Source: a candidate division LCP-89 bacterium
GTDB lineage: Bacteria; Electryoneota; B3-LCP
Assembly: GCA_025774735.1 (NCBI GenBank)
Contig: JALGZU010000037.1
Location: forward strand, 1 to 13,727
DNA: 13,727 bases
Reading direction: 5' to 3'
The notes under the pieces are model-generated. The model had not been told where the DNA came from. It made no database searches and worked only from the letters and a program-made list of their open reading frames with translations. Below are positions 1 to 6,856 of this stretch, piece after piece. The first letter of the stretch is position 1. The number at the start of each line of letters is the position of its first letter. A program made the position numbers and the translations under genes.

Positions 1-56
1 AGAACGAGTACCGCACCCAACAGAAATCCTAAAATTAAATCTCGCCAGAGTTTCAT
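1..56 (-). CDS. N-terminus of an unknown membrane protein (partial)
   Basis: Only the first 18 codons are present; the gene runs off the left edge. The ATG (bases 56-54) overlaps the TGA stop of the transaldolase frame as TGATG, the same arrangement as ecfT/truA, so translational coupling is likely. The visible peptide reads MKLWRDLILGFLLGAVLV: a short positively charged start followed by a hydrophobic stretch. That fits a membrane anchor or signal sequence. The family cannot be named from 18 residues. The start is supported by the overlap and by the absence of a stop up to the window edge. Confidence 0.55.
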   Translation of the reverse strand, partial: MKLWRDLILGFLLGAVLV

Positions 57-618
57 CACTTTATGTCTTTGACTTTATCCCAGTCTGCCAGAAATTGGTC
101 AATGCCCCGGTCGGTCAAGGGATGCTTGGCAAGCTGTTTGATAACCTTAAACGGCATAGTGACGATGTCCGCCCCGATCAGAGCCGCTTCGACCACGTGC
201 AAAGGGTGGCGCACCGAAGCAACCAGGACTTCGGTCGGAAAGCCGTAGTTGTCGTAAATGCTTACGATCTCGTCGATGAGATCCATGCCCGACGAGCTGA
301 TATCGTCCAATCTCCCTCGTCATCACTCAAGCGGCGACAGGCTTTCAATCCATCCAGGGTCAGGGGCAATTTGATGGTGATATTTTCGTGTATTTCCGCC
401 AGAGACTCGGCTTCTTTTACCATACCGTCGGTTTCCAGCGAGACCACTTCCGCCGAAATCGGTCCATCGACGATGGAGCAGATTTCGGTGATCAGTTCGC
501 GAAAGTTGCGTTTTTCCCGGGCGACCAGCGTCGGATTGGTGGTGACGCCATCCAGAACACCCAGGCTGGCCGCTTGACGGATCTCTTCGATATTCGCTGT
601 ATCAATGAAGAATTTCAT
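56..618 (-). pseudogene. Transaldolase (FSA/TalC family) disrupted by an internal frameshifting deletion
   Basis: Two consecutive frames together make a small transaldolase. The first (ATG at 618, GGAG ribosome site 6 nt upstream) begins [18 protein letters not shown], contains TTNPTLV and carries the Schiff-base lysine in the IKLPLT motif. It matches the family up to LSDDEG, then leaves frame near 313-318 and stops at 262. The second frame resumes at GRLDDIS (from about 316) and runs through [17 protein letters not shown] and KHPLTD to the TGA at 56-58. The family segment between them (TNVTL to SPF, about 29 residues) is absent from both frames. The region is 563 nt; adding about 88 nt restores the frame and gives about 216 residues, the usual size. 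The lost segment holds part of the TIM barrel and the position equivalent to E. coli FSA Tyr131, so no active enzyme is expected. The enzyme normally transfers dihydroxyacetone or cleaves fructose-6-phosphate in the cytosol. An assembly error is the main alternative to a real mutation. Confidence 0.88.
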
Positions 619-638
619 CTGTTCTCCGGTTAGTCAAT

Positions 639-1484
639 CTATAGTTCGAATGGAAAATCGAAGGCATGCTCGCCGCCCTCTTTCAGCATGGGAAAGGGAG
701 CATAACCGACCTGCATCAAGCAGAGACCCTGTGCCGGGGCAGTGTAGACCGGATCAGCGTCTCCCTTAACGTTCAACATGTCAATGAATTGGTTTTCCGT
801 AAAGCGGCCGCGGGCCGCGTCGACCATCCCTCCCACAAGCCGCCTGACCATATGGCGGAGGAAACGGTTGGCAACCACGTGAAACGACCACTCCGCCTCG
901 TCAAAGGACCAGCTAGCGGCGAATATGTAACAGCGCTGATTGTCTGAATCCGGATCCGCTTTTGAAAAAGAACCGAAATCGTGTTCACCCACAAGAGCGG
1001 CGCTGCAGCTAACCAAGACATTCCGGTTGATGTCATGGCGCGTCCACCAGCCGTAAGTTCTACCTATGGCGCGTTCCCGGGTTAATAGATTGTATCGGTA
1101 CCAGCGCCAGTGGGCACTGTAACGGGCGTGGAACTCTTCTGATACCCGGGTGACCTCAAGAATCCGCACATCCTCAGGCAACGAAGCATTTAATCCCTTG
1201 TGGAGCACCTGAGGCTCATGTTTGGCCGGAGCATCGAAATGGACCACCTGACCCCGGGCGTGCACTCCTGTATCGGTCCTACCGGATCCATGGATGCGAA
1301 CCGGTCCACTGTAGAAGCGGCTTAGAACTTCCTCGAGAGTTCCCTGTATCGTACGACCTTCCGGCTGCACCTGCCAGCCGTAGAACCTGCTCCCATCGTA
1401 TTCGAGGATCAAGCGGTAGCGTTGTGATGACTGCGGGGTCACCCCATCCGGCTGACCCGATTCTACGTTCAATTCCACCGCCAT
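639..1484 (-). CDS. truA: tRNA pseudouridine(38-40) synthase TruA
   Basis: Cytosolic enzyme that isomerises uridines 38, 39 and 40 of the tRNA anticodon arm to pseudouridine. The 281-aa product contains the family hallmarks: RYRLILEYDGSRFYGWQ near residues 22-38, TIQGTLEE near 45-52, and the catalytic motif GSGRTDTGVHA with the nucleophile Asp71. RFLRHMVRRLVGG lies in the C-terminal half. About 20 residues precede the conserved core, a modest N-terminal extension. The ATG at 1484 overlaps the ecfT stop as TGATG, which fixes the start and implies translational coupling. The ecfT-truA pair is also common in Firmicutes, where the EcfA ATPase genes usually precede it; here they do not. The damaged transaldolase gene follows 20 nt downstream. 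Confidence 0.97.
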   Translation of the reverse strand: MAVELNVESGQPDGVTPQSSQRYRLILEYDGSRFYGWQVQPEGRTIQGTLEEVLSRFYSGPVRIHGSGRTDTGVHARGQVVHFDAPAKHEPQVLHKGLNASLPEDVRILEVTRVSEEFHARYSAHWRWYRYNLLTRERAIGRTYGWWTRHDINRNVLVSCSAALVGEHDFGSFSKADPDSDNQRCYIFAASWSFDEAEWSFHVVANRFLRHMVRRLVGGMVDAARGRFTENQFIDMLNVKGDADPVYTAPAQGLCLMQVGYAPFPMLKEGGEHAFDFPFEL

Positions 1485-2284
1485 CAGCCCAGAATCACCA
1501 GACCAGCCGTTAACAGACCGGTCAGAACGAACGCCATCATATCCCGACCGGCGATGCTAAGCGCCATCATCTGGGTACGCCCCTGTCCACCACGATAAGC
1601 TCTCGCTTCCAGCGCCAGAGCCAGATCGTCGGCTTTTTTCAAGGCACTGGTAAAGAGGGGCAGTATCATGGGCAGCGTCTTTCTGATCCGTTTCACCCAG
1701 GAACCTTCCAGATCGGCCCCCCGGGCGGTTTGGGCCCGCTGGATTTTCAACGCTTCCTGCGTCAGGATGGGAACGAATCGCAATGCGATGGAAACCATGA
1801 GGGCGCCTTCACTTACGGGTACCTTGAGACGCGTCAGCGGTCTGAGCAATTTTTCCAGGCCGTCGGTCAACTCCTGGGGGGTGGTTATAGACATCAAAAG
1901 CAGGGAAAGCGAAACGAGGACAGCTATTCTGACGGTGAACAGCACTCCAGCCTCGATCCCCTCAAAAGTAACCTGCCAGCCGATCAGCGGCACGGTCACA
2001 AGAGCCCGTCCCGGATGAAAGAAAAGATGAATCAAAAAGGTAATCACATACAGCCAGAAGAAAGCACGGGTGTTGCGCCAGAGGACTTGCAGGGGAATTC
2101 CGGCTAGTGGAAATAATAGGCTGATCGTGCCAAAGAGAAATATAATTCCGATGACATGATGAACCGCAAAGACTCCGAGCATCAGAGTCAAAGAACAGAG
2201 GAATTTGGTTCGTGGATCCAGGCGATGTAAAGCGGAGCAACCTGGAAAGTAGCGCCCCAGGGTCAGATCAGTCAGATAGTTCAA
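1484..2284 (-). CDS. ecfT: Energy-coupling factor transporter transmembrane protein EcfT
   Basis: Inner-membrane scaffold of group II ECF vitamin and metal importers, which links a substrate-binding S component to two EcfA-type ATPases. The 266-aa protein opens with the family pattern LGRYFPGCSALHRLDPRTK and has about five hydrophobic segments (roughly residues 28-62, 72-90, 110-133 and the C-terminal 243-265). It carries the two cytoplasmic coupling motifs with the central arginine: ARG at 187-189 and ARA at 227-229. These two arginine motifs contact the ATPases. The start is TTG at 2284; no Shine-Dalgarno sequence is clear. No EcfA or S-component gene is adjacent, so they must be supplied from elsewhere. 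It is the first gene of a unit with truA, and a promoter candidate lies directly upstream. Confidence 0.93.
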   Translation of the reverse strand: MNYLTDLTLGRYFPGCSALHRLDPRTKFLCSLTLMLGVFAVHHVIGIIFLFGTISLLFPLAGIPLQVLWRNTRAFFWLYVITFLIHLFFHPGRALVTVPLIGWQVTFEGIEAGVLFTVRIAVLVSLSLLLMSITTPQELTDGLEKLLRPLTRLKVPVSEGALMVSIALRFVPILTQEALKIQRAQTARGADLEGSWVKRIRKTLPMILPLFTSALKKADDLALALEARAYRGGQGRTQMMALSIAGRDMMAFVLTGLLTAGLVILG

Positions 2285-2294
2285 TTTGGCTATC

Positions 2295-2328
2295 TTTATA
2301 ATTTAATCAAACGACGCTTCAATGTCAA
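2295..2328 (-). promoter_or_regulatory. Sigma-70-like promoter for the ecfT-truA unit
   Basis: In the 80-nt gap before ecfT the minus strand reads TTGACA (2328-2323), a 17-nt spacer, then TAAATT (2305-2300), directly followed by TATAAA-like sequence (2300-2295). The -35 box is a perfect match and the -10 matches 4 of 6. Transcription would begin near 2293, leaving only about 9 nt before the TTG start of ecfT, so the message would be nearly leaderless. Seen in sequence; promoter activity is inferred. Confidence 0.5.
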
Positions 2329-2364
2329 TGTTATTTTGCGCGTAACGTTCTGAAACCTGGACAG

Positions 2365-2877
2365 CTATCCACTCTCGTTATCCCCGTCACTGCCGTTGAA
2401 AACACGTAACAACCGTGCTGTATCCTCGGCCGTCCAACCCGGTGGTGGCGTCCCCTCAGTTTCCCCATCGGCAGGATCGGTGCACTCTTTCGCGGATCTT
2501 TTTTCCAGCCAATCCCAGAACTGCCGGGAGGTCATCCATTCGATACCGCAGGTCTTCGCGTACAAACCGATATCCTTCCGGTCTGAGGAGACAATGATCA
2601 GGTTTCGGTTCGATTGGTTTTTCGAGATCACTTTGCGGATATAGGCGTCTGCGCTGGGTTTGGCAAAATCGACCCGAATGCCAGGGTCTTGGGTCCTCCC
2701 GCCCCGGGCGCGCGAAGTATCGAAGACGAGGTGAAGCTTCAGTTTGCGACCAGCAGAGAGGCTGACCAGCCTCCTGATCAGCCTCTCGCGCTGCTCTTCC
2801 AGATTTTCAGATGTGAGACCGGCCAGCCCCGGTGCTTGATGGAGCAGGTTATATCCGTCGATCAAGAATGTTTTCAC
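2365..2877 (-). CDS. YacP-like NYN-domain (PIN-fold) ribonuclease
   Basis: The 170-aa product begins MKTFLIDGYNLLH, the typical opening of the bacterial YacP/Rae1-type NYN family of PIN-fold RNases. Acidic residues expected to bind metal are in place: Asp7 (IDGYN), Asp53 (LVFDTS), Asp77 (SADAYI) and Asp99 (VSSDR). The tail ends in GWTAEDTARLLRVF, resembling a C-terminal extension seen in several members; its role is not known to me. B. subtilis Rae1 (YacP) cleaves mRNA on the ribosome; whether this protein does so is inference. The GTG start at 2877 lies 8 nt after the stop of the TlpA-type gene and has no strong ribosome site, so reinitiation is likely. It appears to be the last gene of the mutS-to-NYN run. 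Confidence 0.85.
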   Translation of the reverse strand: MKTFLIDGYNLLHQAPGLAGLTSENLEEQRERLIRRLVSLSAGRKLKLHLVFDTSRARGGRTQDPGIRVDFAKPSADAYIRKVISKNQSNRNLIIVSSDRKDIGLYAKTCGIEWMTSRQFWDWLEKRSAKECTDPADGETEGTPPPGWTAEDTARLLRVFNGSDGDNESG

Positions 2878-2885
2878 GATGGTGA

Positions 2886-3398
2886 TTACATCCCGAGCAG
2901 AGGCTTGATGGCGGCTTCAAAAAACTCTTTGTCGCGGTATCCGACGAACTTATCTTGAATGATTCCCTTTTTATCGATGATAAAGGTGAAGGGGACCCCG
3001 CCTCTTTCCACCTGGGGGAGCAGTTCCTGGTATACCTGGTAAGCCTGCTGATCGGTCATGACTATGGGATAGTTGATGCCGTTTTCGGAGATGAATGGCG
3101 TCACGACCGCCCAGCCTTCCCGGTCAACGGATACACCGATGATCTGGAGACCCTTGTCCCCGTATTCATTCTGCAATTCGATGAAATGGGGAATTTCCAT
3201 TCTACAGGGCGGACACCAGGTCGCCCAGAAGTCCAGAATGACGACCTTGCCGCTGTAATCTGAGAGAGAGACCGCGTTTCCCTGTCCATCGTTCAGCGTG
3301 AAGTCAGGGGCGGCTCCGGAGGTCTTCTTCTCGGAAGCGCAGGCGATCAGTGAGAGAGTTACGCTTAAGGTGATTACAAGTGAAAGTACTCTTTTCAT
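2886..3398 (-). CDS. TlpA/ResA-type periplasmic thiol-disulfide lipoprotein
   Basis: The 170-aa protein has a short signal peptide ending in a lipobox (SLIAC, lipidated Cys20), so it should be anchored to a membrane facing the periplasm. After APDFTLNDGQG it follows the AhpC/TSA-TlpA fold. FWATWCPPC places the redox pair at Cys62 and Cys65, and the cis-proline motif GVPFTF sits at about 134-139. The WCPPC pair is typical of TlpA/ResA reductases that keep cytochrome c apoprotein or other periplasmic thiols reduced; the client here is unknown. The start ATG is 6 nt after the thioredoxin stop and its AAAGGA ribosome site lies inside the 3' end of trxA. Placed after dsbD and trxA, it is the likely recipient of electrons from DsbD. 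Confidence 0.93.
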   Translation of the reverse strand: MKRVLSLVITLSVTLSLIACASEKKTSGAAPDFTLNDGQGNAVSLSDYSGKVVILDFWATWCPPCRMEIPHFIELQNEYGDKGLQIIGVSVDREGWAVVTPFISENGINYPIVMTDQQAYQVYQELLPQVERGGVPFTFIIDKKGIIQDKFVGYRDKEFFEAAIKPLLGM

Positions 3399-3404
3399 TG
3401 CTAT

Positions 3405-3734
3405 TTATCCTTTCAGGTGTTCTTCGATTTTTGCTTGCAGTTTCGGTTTGGGAAGCACGCCAACGATGCGCTCGACGACGCTTCCATTTTTGAAAAAGAG
3501 GACCTGCGGTACAGATATGACTGCATGCTGCTGGGCAATCTGTGGGCTGACACCCACATCAACCTCGACGATCTTTACCTGATCACCCATCTCATCGATC
3601 AATTCAGCCATAATCGGATGAAGTTTCTTGCATGGGCCGCACCATTCCGCGCCGAAGTCGACGACGGTCAACCGGTCGCTCTTCACGACTTCGTTTTCGA
3701 ATTGGTCATCGTTAATTTTAGGAACGTCTGCCAT
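3405..3734 (-). CDS. trxA: Thioredoxin
   Basis: The 109-aa protein matches a classical single-domain thioredoxin in length and motifs: FGAEWCGPCKKLHP with active Cys32 and Cys35, the cis-proline Pro75 in ISVPQVLFF, and GVLPKPKL near the C-terminus. There is no signal peptide, so it acts in the cytosol as a general protein disulfide reductant. It is the family that feeds electrons into DsbD. The ATG at 3734 has a good AGGAG site 7 nt upstream. The 55-nt gap from the cupin gene is AT-rich and could hold an additional promoter, but I saw no convincing -35/-10 pair at standard spacing. Confidence 0.96.
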   Translation of the reverse strand: MADVPKINDDQFENEVVKSDRLTVVDFGAEWCGPCKKLHPIMAELIDEMGDQVKIVEVDVGVSPQIAQQHAVISVPQVLFFKNGSVVERIVGVLPKPKLQAKIEEHLKG

Positions 3735-3789
3735 AAGTTACTCCTGAAACCTCTCGATATATATTTTATCTCCTGTAAACTCTCGCAAA

Positions 3790-4251
3790 TTATTGTGTGT
3801 AGATTCTATCCTCTCCGTCGAACGGAGGGGACATGACTGACAGCGCCACCAGCGGCTGGGCCGATTTGGTGACGACGTCATGGATGGCGCCCCTTTTCAA
3901 ATAGATCAGGTCGCCGGCCTTGATGGCCCGCTTTTCGTCACCGACCGTCATGACTCCCTTGCCGTCGATGACATAGACGATTTCGTCGTGCCGGGCGTGA
4001 TAGTGAGCCTTCACCCCCTGCCGCACCTGGATCAGCGTCGCGCTGGAGCTGGCACCATCGACCAACCGAAGGATGGAAATATCCTGCTCGTAAGGGAGGG
4101 GCTGTTGCTGTACGAGGTTAAATAGATTACCGCTAAAAGCGGACGTATCAGTCGGCGACGGCGGCCCTTCCTGAGCACAGGACACCGGCACACCCGCAGC
4201 CACGACCAACATAACAATCACAATGGTACAACAGAACAGCGAACGATTCAT
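3790..4251 (-). CDS. Secreted single-domain cupin
   Basis: The 153-aa protein has an N-terminal signal peptide (hydrophobic residues about 8-20, probable cleavage after SCA near residue 26) and one cupin barrel. Metal-ligand residues of cupin motif 1 are present in KAHYHARHDE (His83, His85, Glu90, with an extra His88). Motif 2 is GDLIYLKRGAIH, with His124. The set His/His/Glu/His suggests a bound divalent metal. The reaction cannot be named, since cupins serve as dioxygenases, isomerases and sensors. An in-frame ATG exists at 4269, but the strong AGGAGG at 4263-4258 lies inside that extension and 6 nt before the ATG at 4251, so 4251 is the better start. It sits between dsbD and trxA; its partner in a redox cluster is unexplained. 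Confidence 0.85.
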   Translation of the reverse strand: MNRSLFCCTIVIVMLVVAAGVPVSCAQEGPPSPTDTSAFSGNLFNLVQQQPLPYEQDISILRLVDGASSSATLIQVRQGVKAHYHARHDEIVYVIDGKGVMTVGDEKRAIKAGDLIYLKRGAIHDVVTKSAQPLVALSVMSPPFDGEDRIYTQ

Positions 4252-4257
4252 CGAAAC

Positions 4258-4263
4258 CCTCCT
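4258..4263 (-). promoter_or_regulatory. Ribosome binding site deciding the cupin start
   Basis: The minus strand shows a full AGGAGG with a 6-nt spacer to the ATG at 4251. The alternative in-frame ATG at 4269 lies upstream of this site and has no comparable signal, so the shorter cupin product is favoured. Confidence 0.75.
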
Positions 4264-4283
4264 CAACATGTTAATCCTATTGG

Positions 4284-6167
4284 TTATTGATCATTCTCCG
4301 ACAAAACGGCGTCCATAATCTCGGAGACTGCCCGGGCGTTCTTAAATCCCACGAATCGCTGCAGTTCGTGACCTTCTGAATCGAAAAAGATCACCGTTGG
4401 CATCCCAAGCACGCCGTATTGTTCCGTCATCCGCCGTGACCACTCATCCTGACTGGTGAAATCCATCTTCAGGTTGACGAATTTCTCTGCCCGGGAAAGC
4501 ACCTCCGGCTGGTTATAGGTCTTGTGATCCAGTTCTACGCAAGCGACGCACCAATCGGCGTAGAAATCCATCATCAATGGTTTCCCCTCGAAGGCCGCTT
4601 TATCGAAAGCACCCTCCACATCGTTGAGAATCCAATCCGGTTCATTCTGGACAGCTGAAGCGGTTCCGGTCGCGGCAGAAGGCTGCCAACCAACCAGTTG
4701 CGTCAGCCCGAAGAGGAAGAAGAAAATCCCGGCAGTTACCGCCAGAATGCCGAACCACTTTCTCAAGATCCACTTCCAGTTCAAATCCTCCACAGCGGTA
4801 CGGAAAGCGCCGATAAAAATTCCCAGGAGACTCAAGAACGCGCCCAGGATCAGCAGCATGTAAGTATCGGGGATGATAAGACTGGCGAAGTAAACGGCCG
4901 TCCCCCAGAGCAGCCAGCCGAAAAAGTGCTTGACTCCGTCCATCCAGCCCCCGGCTTGTGGCAGAGCCGTGATCGCTCCGGCGAAAGTGCCGATTACGAC
5001 GAAGAGGAGCCCCATTCCCAGTGAGAAGGTGAAGAGCAATCCGAATCCGACGATCACGGATCCAGTCTGAGCAACCCACGACAACAGAGCGACCAGGACC
5101 GGTCCTACGCAGGGCGCAGCTATCAACCCGGCGGCCAGACCCATAAAAATCGCTCCGACCACCCCTTTGCGCTGCCCCGATTGTAGTTTACCCTGCCAGC
5201 TCGCCGGTAGTTGCAGGTCGAAAGCGCCCATCATGGAGGCTCCCATCGCCAGGAAGACGGCGATCAGGACACCGTACACAACGGGATGCTGAGTCAAGCC
5301 TCCGAATACTCCGCCGGAGAGGGCGGCAATGACTCCCAGCGTGGAATACATCAGAGCCAGACCCAGAACGAAGAAGAGTGAGAGTATGAAGCCGCGCAGT
5401 TTCTTCCCTTCGGCCCGGGCTCCGATATAGCTGACGGTGATGGGAATAATGGGATAAACGCAAGGAGTAAAACTGGTCAAAATTCCGCCGATGAAGACGA
5501 GCAGCAGCGCCAGGAGAGAACCCTGTTCCAGAGCCGACGCCACCGATCCCGCCAGGCCATCACCGGAAGAGGTGGCACGAACCTCACCCGTCGCATCTGT
5601 CACCCCCTGCGAAGTAGCGGAGAAGACGTCCGTGTGCATCGGCGTCGGACTAACGCCCTCGGGCAGGATCGTAGTACTCAAAGAGACGTCCCGCTCGACG
5701 GGGAAATAGCACTGCCGAGTACCGGTTTCGACGCAGACCTGATAGCCCACCACGGCCTTAATTTCCAGAGGCCCTTCAAGAGCATCTTCAGGCGCAGAAG
5801 CAACCGACCGAACTACGACTACACCCTGGTAAACTTCATCCCCTTCGTGCTCCACTCCCGAAGGAAAGAGGGGATCACTGAAGGCAAGACCGGTACTCGT
5901 ATCAAAATCCACGAAGAAGAGACCCGTTTCGAGTGAGGTTATATGGTAATCCCTGGGAACCGTCAGTACCACGGCGACGTCCATCGATCCACCGGCCGGT
6001 ATACCGGATGCGGATGACAGCATCTCGAGGGCGACGTCGCGCTCCGAATCGAAATTCTGGGCTCCTGCCTGAGCCCAAACTATCGTTGCGAGTACTGCAA
6101 TTAGGCTAAAACGTAGCGACTTGCGCGTTAATTTAGTTATCAACCAGGTAAATTTTATGTATTTCAT
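4284..6167 (-). CDS. dsbD: Thiol:disulfide interchange protein DsbD
   Basis: Inner-membrane hub that carries electrons from cytosolic thioredoxin to periplasmic thiol proteins. All three DsbD parts are present (numbering from the ATG). A long signal segment ends in AQAGAQ. The N-terminal immunoglobulin-like domain (about 40-170) has the pair Cys145 and Cys153, with 7 residues between them. The membrane domain (about 215-495) has the two redox cysteines in TPCVYPIIP (Cys236) and APCVGPVL (Cys353). The C-terminal thioredoxin domain has DFYADWCVACVELD (Cys540, Cys543) and cis-proline motif GMPTVIFF. The length, 627 aa, is normal for full DsbD rather than the short CcdA form. A TTG at 6176 is in frame and overlaps the previous stop, adding three residues; I prefer the ATG at 6167. 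The neighbouring trxA and TlpA-type genes supply donor and acceptor. Confidence 0.95.
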   Translation of the reverse strand: MKYIKFTWLITKLTRKSLRFSLIAVLATIVWAQAGAQNFDSERDVALEMLSSASGIPAGGSMDVAVVLTVPRDYHITSLETGLFFVDFDTSTGLAFSDPLFPSGVEHEGDEVYQGVVVVRSVASAPEDALEGPLEIKAVVGYQVCVETGTRQCYFPVERDVSLSTTILPEGVSPTPMHTDVFSATSQGVTDATGEVRATSSGDGLAGSVASALEQGSLLALLLVFIGGILTSFTPCVYPIIPITVSYIGARAEGKKLRGFILSLFFVLGLALMYSTLGVIAALSGGVFGGLTQHPVVYGVLIAVFLAMGASMMGAFDLQLPASWQGKLQSGQRKGVVGAIFMGLAAGLIAAPCVGPVLVALLSWVAQTGSVIVGFGLLFTFSLGMGLLFVVIGTFAGAITALPQAGGWMDGVKHFFGWLLWGTAVYFASLIIPDTYMLLILGAFLSLLGIFIGAFRTAVEDLNWKWILRKWFGILAVTAGIFFFLFGLTQLVGWQPSAATGTASAVQNEPDWILNDVEGAFDKAAFEGKPLMMDFYADWCVACVELDHKTYNQPEVLSRAEKFVNLKMDFTSQDEWSRRMTEQYGVLGMPTVIFFDSEGHELQRFVGFKNARAVSEIMDAVLSENDQ

Positions 6168-6172
6168 GTGAC

Positions 6173-6856
6173 TCAATCCATATAATCGAAAGGATCGGAT
6201 ACCGGTCTTTGTAACGGCGATGGCGGCGGATTTTCATAGACCAGCGCCGGGATAATCCAGGGATTCATTCCAGTGATACCCTTTAACCTCTTTAGCAGGG
6301 ATTCGGTTTCGCTCCGTGACCTGAAATCACCCAGCAAAACCTTGTACAGACTGTCATGCCGGATCACGTAGGCGCGCACCTCCGGATAATAATCGTAATC
6401 AAGTTTACGGCCCAGTTCCAGCGCCGCTTCCCGTTCCGGCGTGACATGAACCTGGATTCGGAAACCCGGAATCCGTTGGGGAAGATCTGCTAGAATGTTT
6501 ACCTTGATTCTCGACGGAATCACCATGACACTCTGATACCTGGCAATGTTGAGATCGCCGTCGAGAGCTTCCAGCACCGCGACGGAATCCGGAAAGTCAC
6601 CAATGCGCACCAGCCAAAGCCCATCATCGTAGTGAAGATGCAGGCCGTAAATCAAGCTGTCACGCAAGGAATTGGCGAAAGTGCGAGCAGCATCCTCCGT
6701 CGCGAACGCTCCAATCTGAATGCGATATCCTTCCATGAAAGAAGGAAAGTCATCCAGAGGAATCTCCACCACGTTTTGATATTGATACGTATTCTGGGCG
6801 GCGATCGTAGCGGCACAGAGGATCATTATACTGACCGACCACAATGTTATTTTCAC
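6173..6856 (-). CDS. Exported protein with two SPOR domains
   Basis: The 227-aa product has a signal peptide (cleavage probably after TIAA, residue 20) and two SPOR-type repeats. The first covers about residues 42-115 (GYRIQIGAFATEDAARTFA ... LWLVRIGDF). The second covers about 130-203 (GFRIQVHVTPEREAALELG ... LYKVLLGDFRSRSETESLL). SPOR domains generally bind denuded peptidoglycan at division sites, so this is a periplasmic cell-wall-associated protein; no enzymatic domain is visible. The C-terminal tail is proline-rich. The start is GTG at 6856, overlapping the mutS stop as GTGA, so translation depends on mutS. Its TGA stop sits 5 nt before the dsbD ATG. Neither neighbour explains its function. 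Confidence 0.82.
   Translation of the reverse strand: MKITLWSVSIMILCAATIAAQNTYQYQNVVEIPLDDFPSFMEGYRIQIGAFATEDAARTFANSLRDSLIYGLHLHYDDGLWLVRIGDFPDSVAVLEALDGDLNIARYQSVMVIPSRIKVNILADLPQRIPGFRIQVHVTPEREAALELGRKLDYDYYPEVRAYVIRHDSLYKVLLGDFRSRSETESLLKRLKGITGMNPWIIPALVYENPPPSPLQRPVSDPFDYMD

Noticed and set aside
95..577. 160-codon open frame on the plus strand
   Set aside because: It is antisense to the transaldolase region, which is clearly coding on the minus strand.
4252..4269. Upstream ATG of the cupin gene
   Set aside because: The AGGAGG ribosome site lies inside this extension and is correctly spaced for the ATG at 4251.
4642..5079. 145-codon minus-strand frame within dsbD
   Set aside because: It is out of frame inside the conserved membrane domain of dsbD and is Arg/Leu-rich shadow sequence.
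6168..6176. TTG start for dsbD overlapping the SPOR gene stop
   Set aside because: It adds only three residues, TTG is rarer, and the ATG at 6167 gives a normal signal segment; it cannot be fully excluded.
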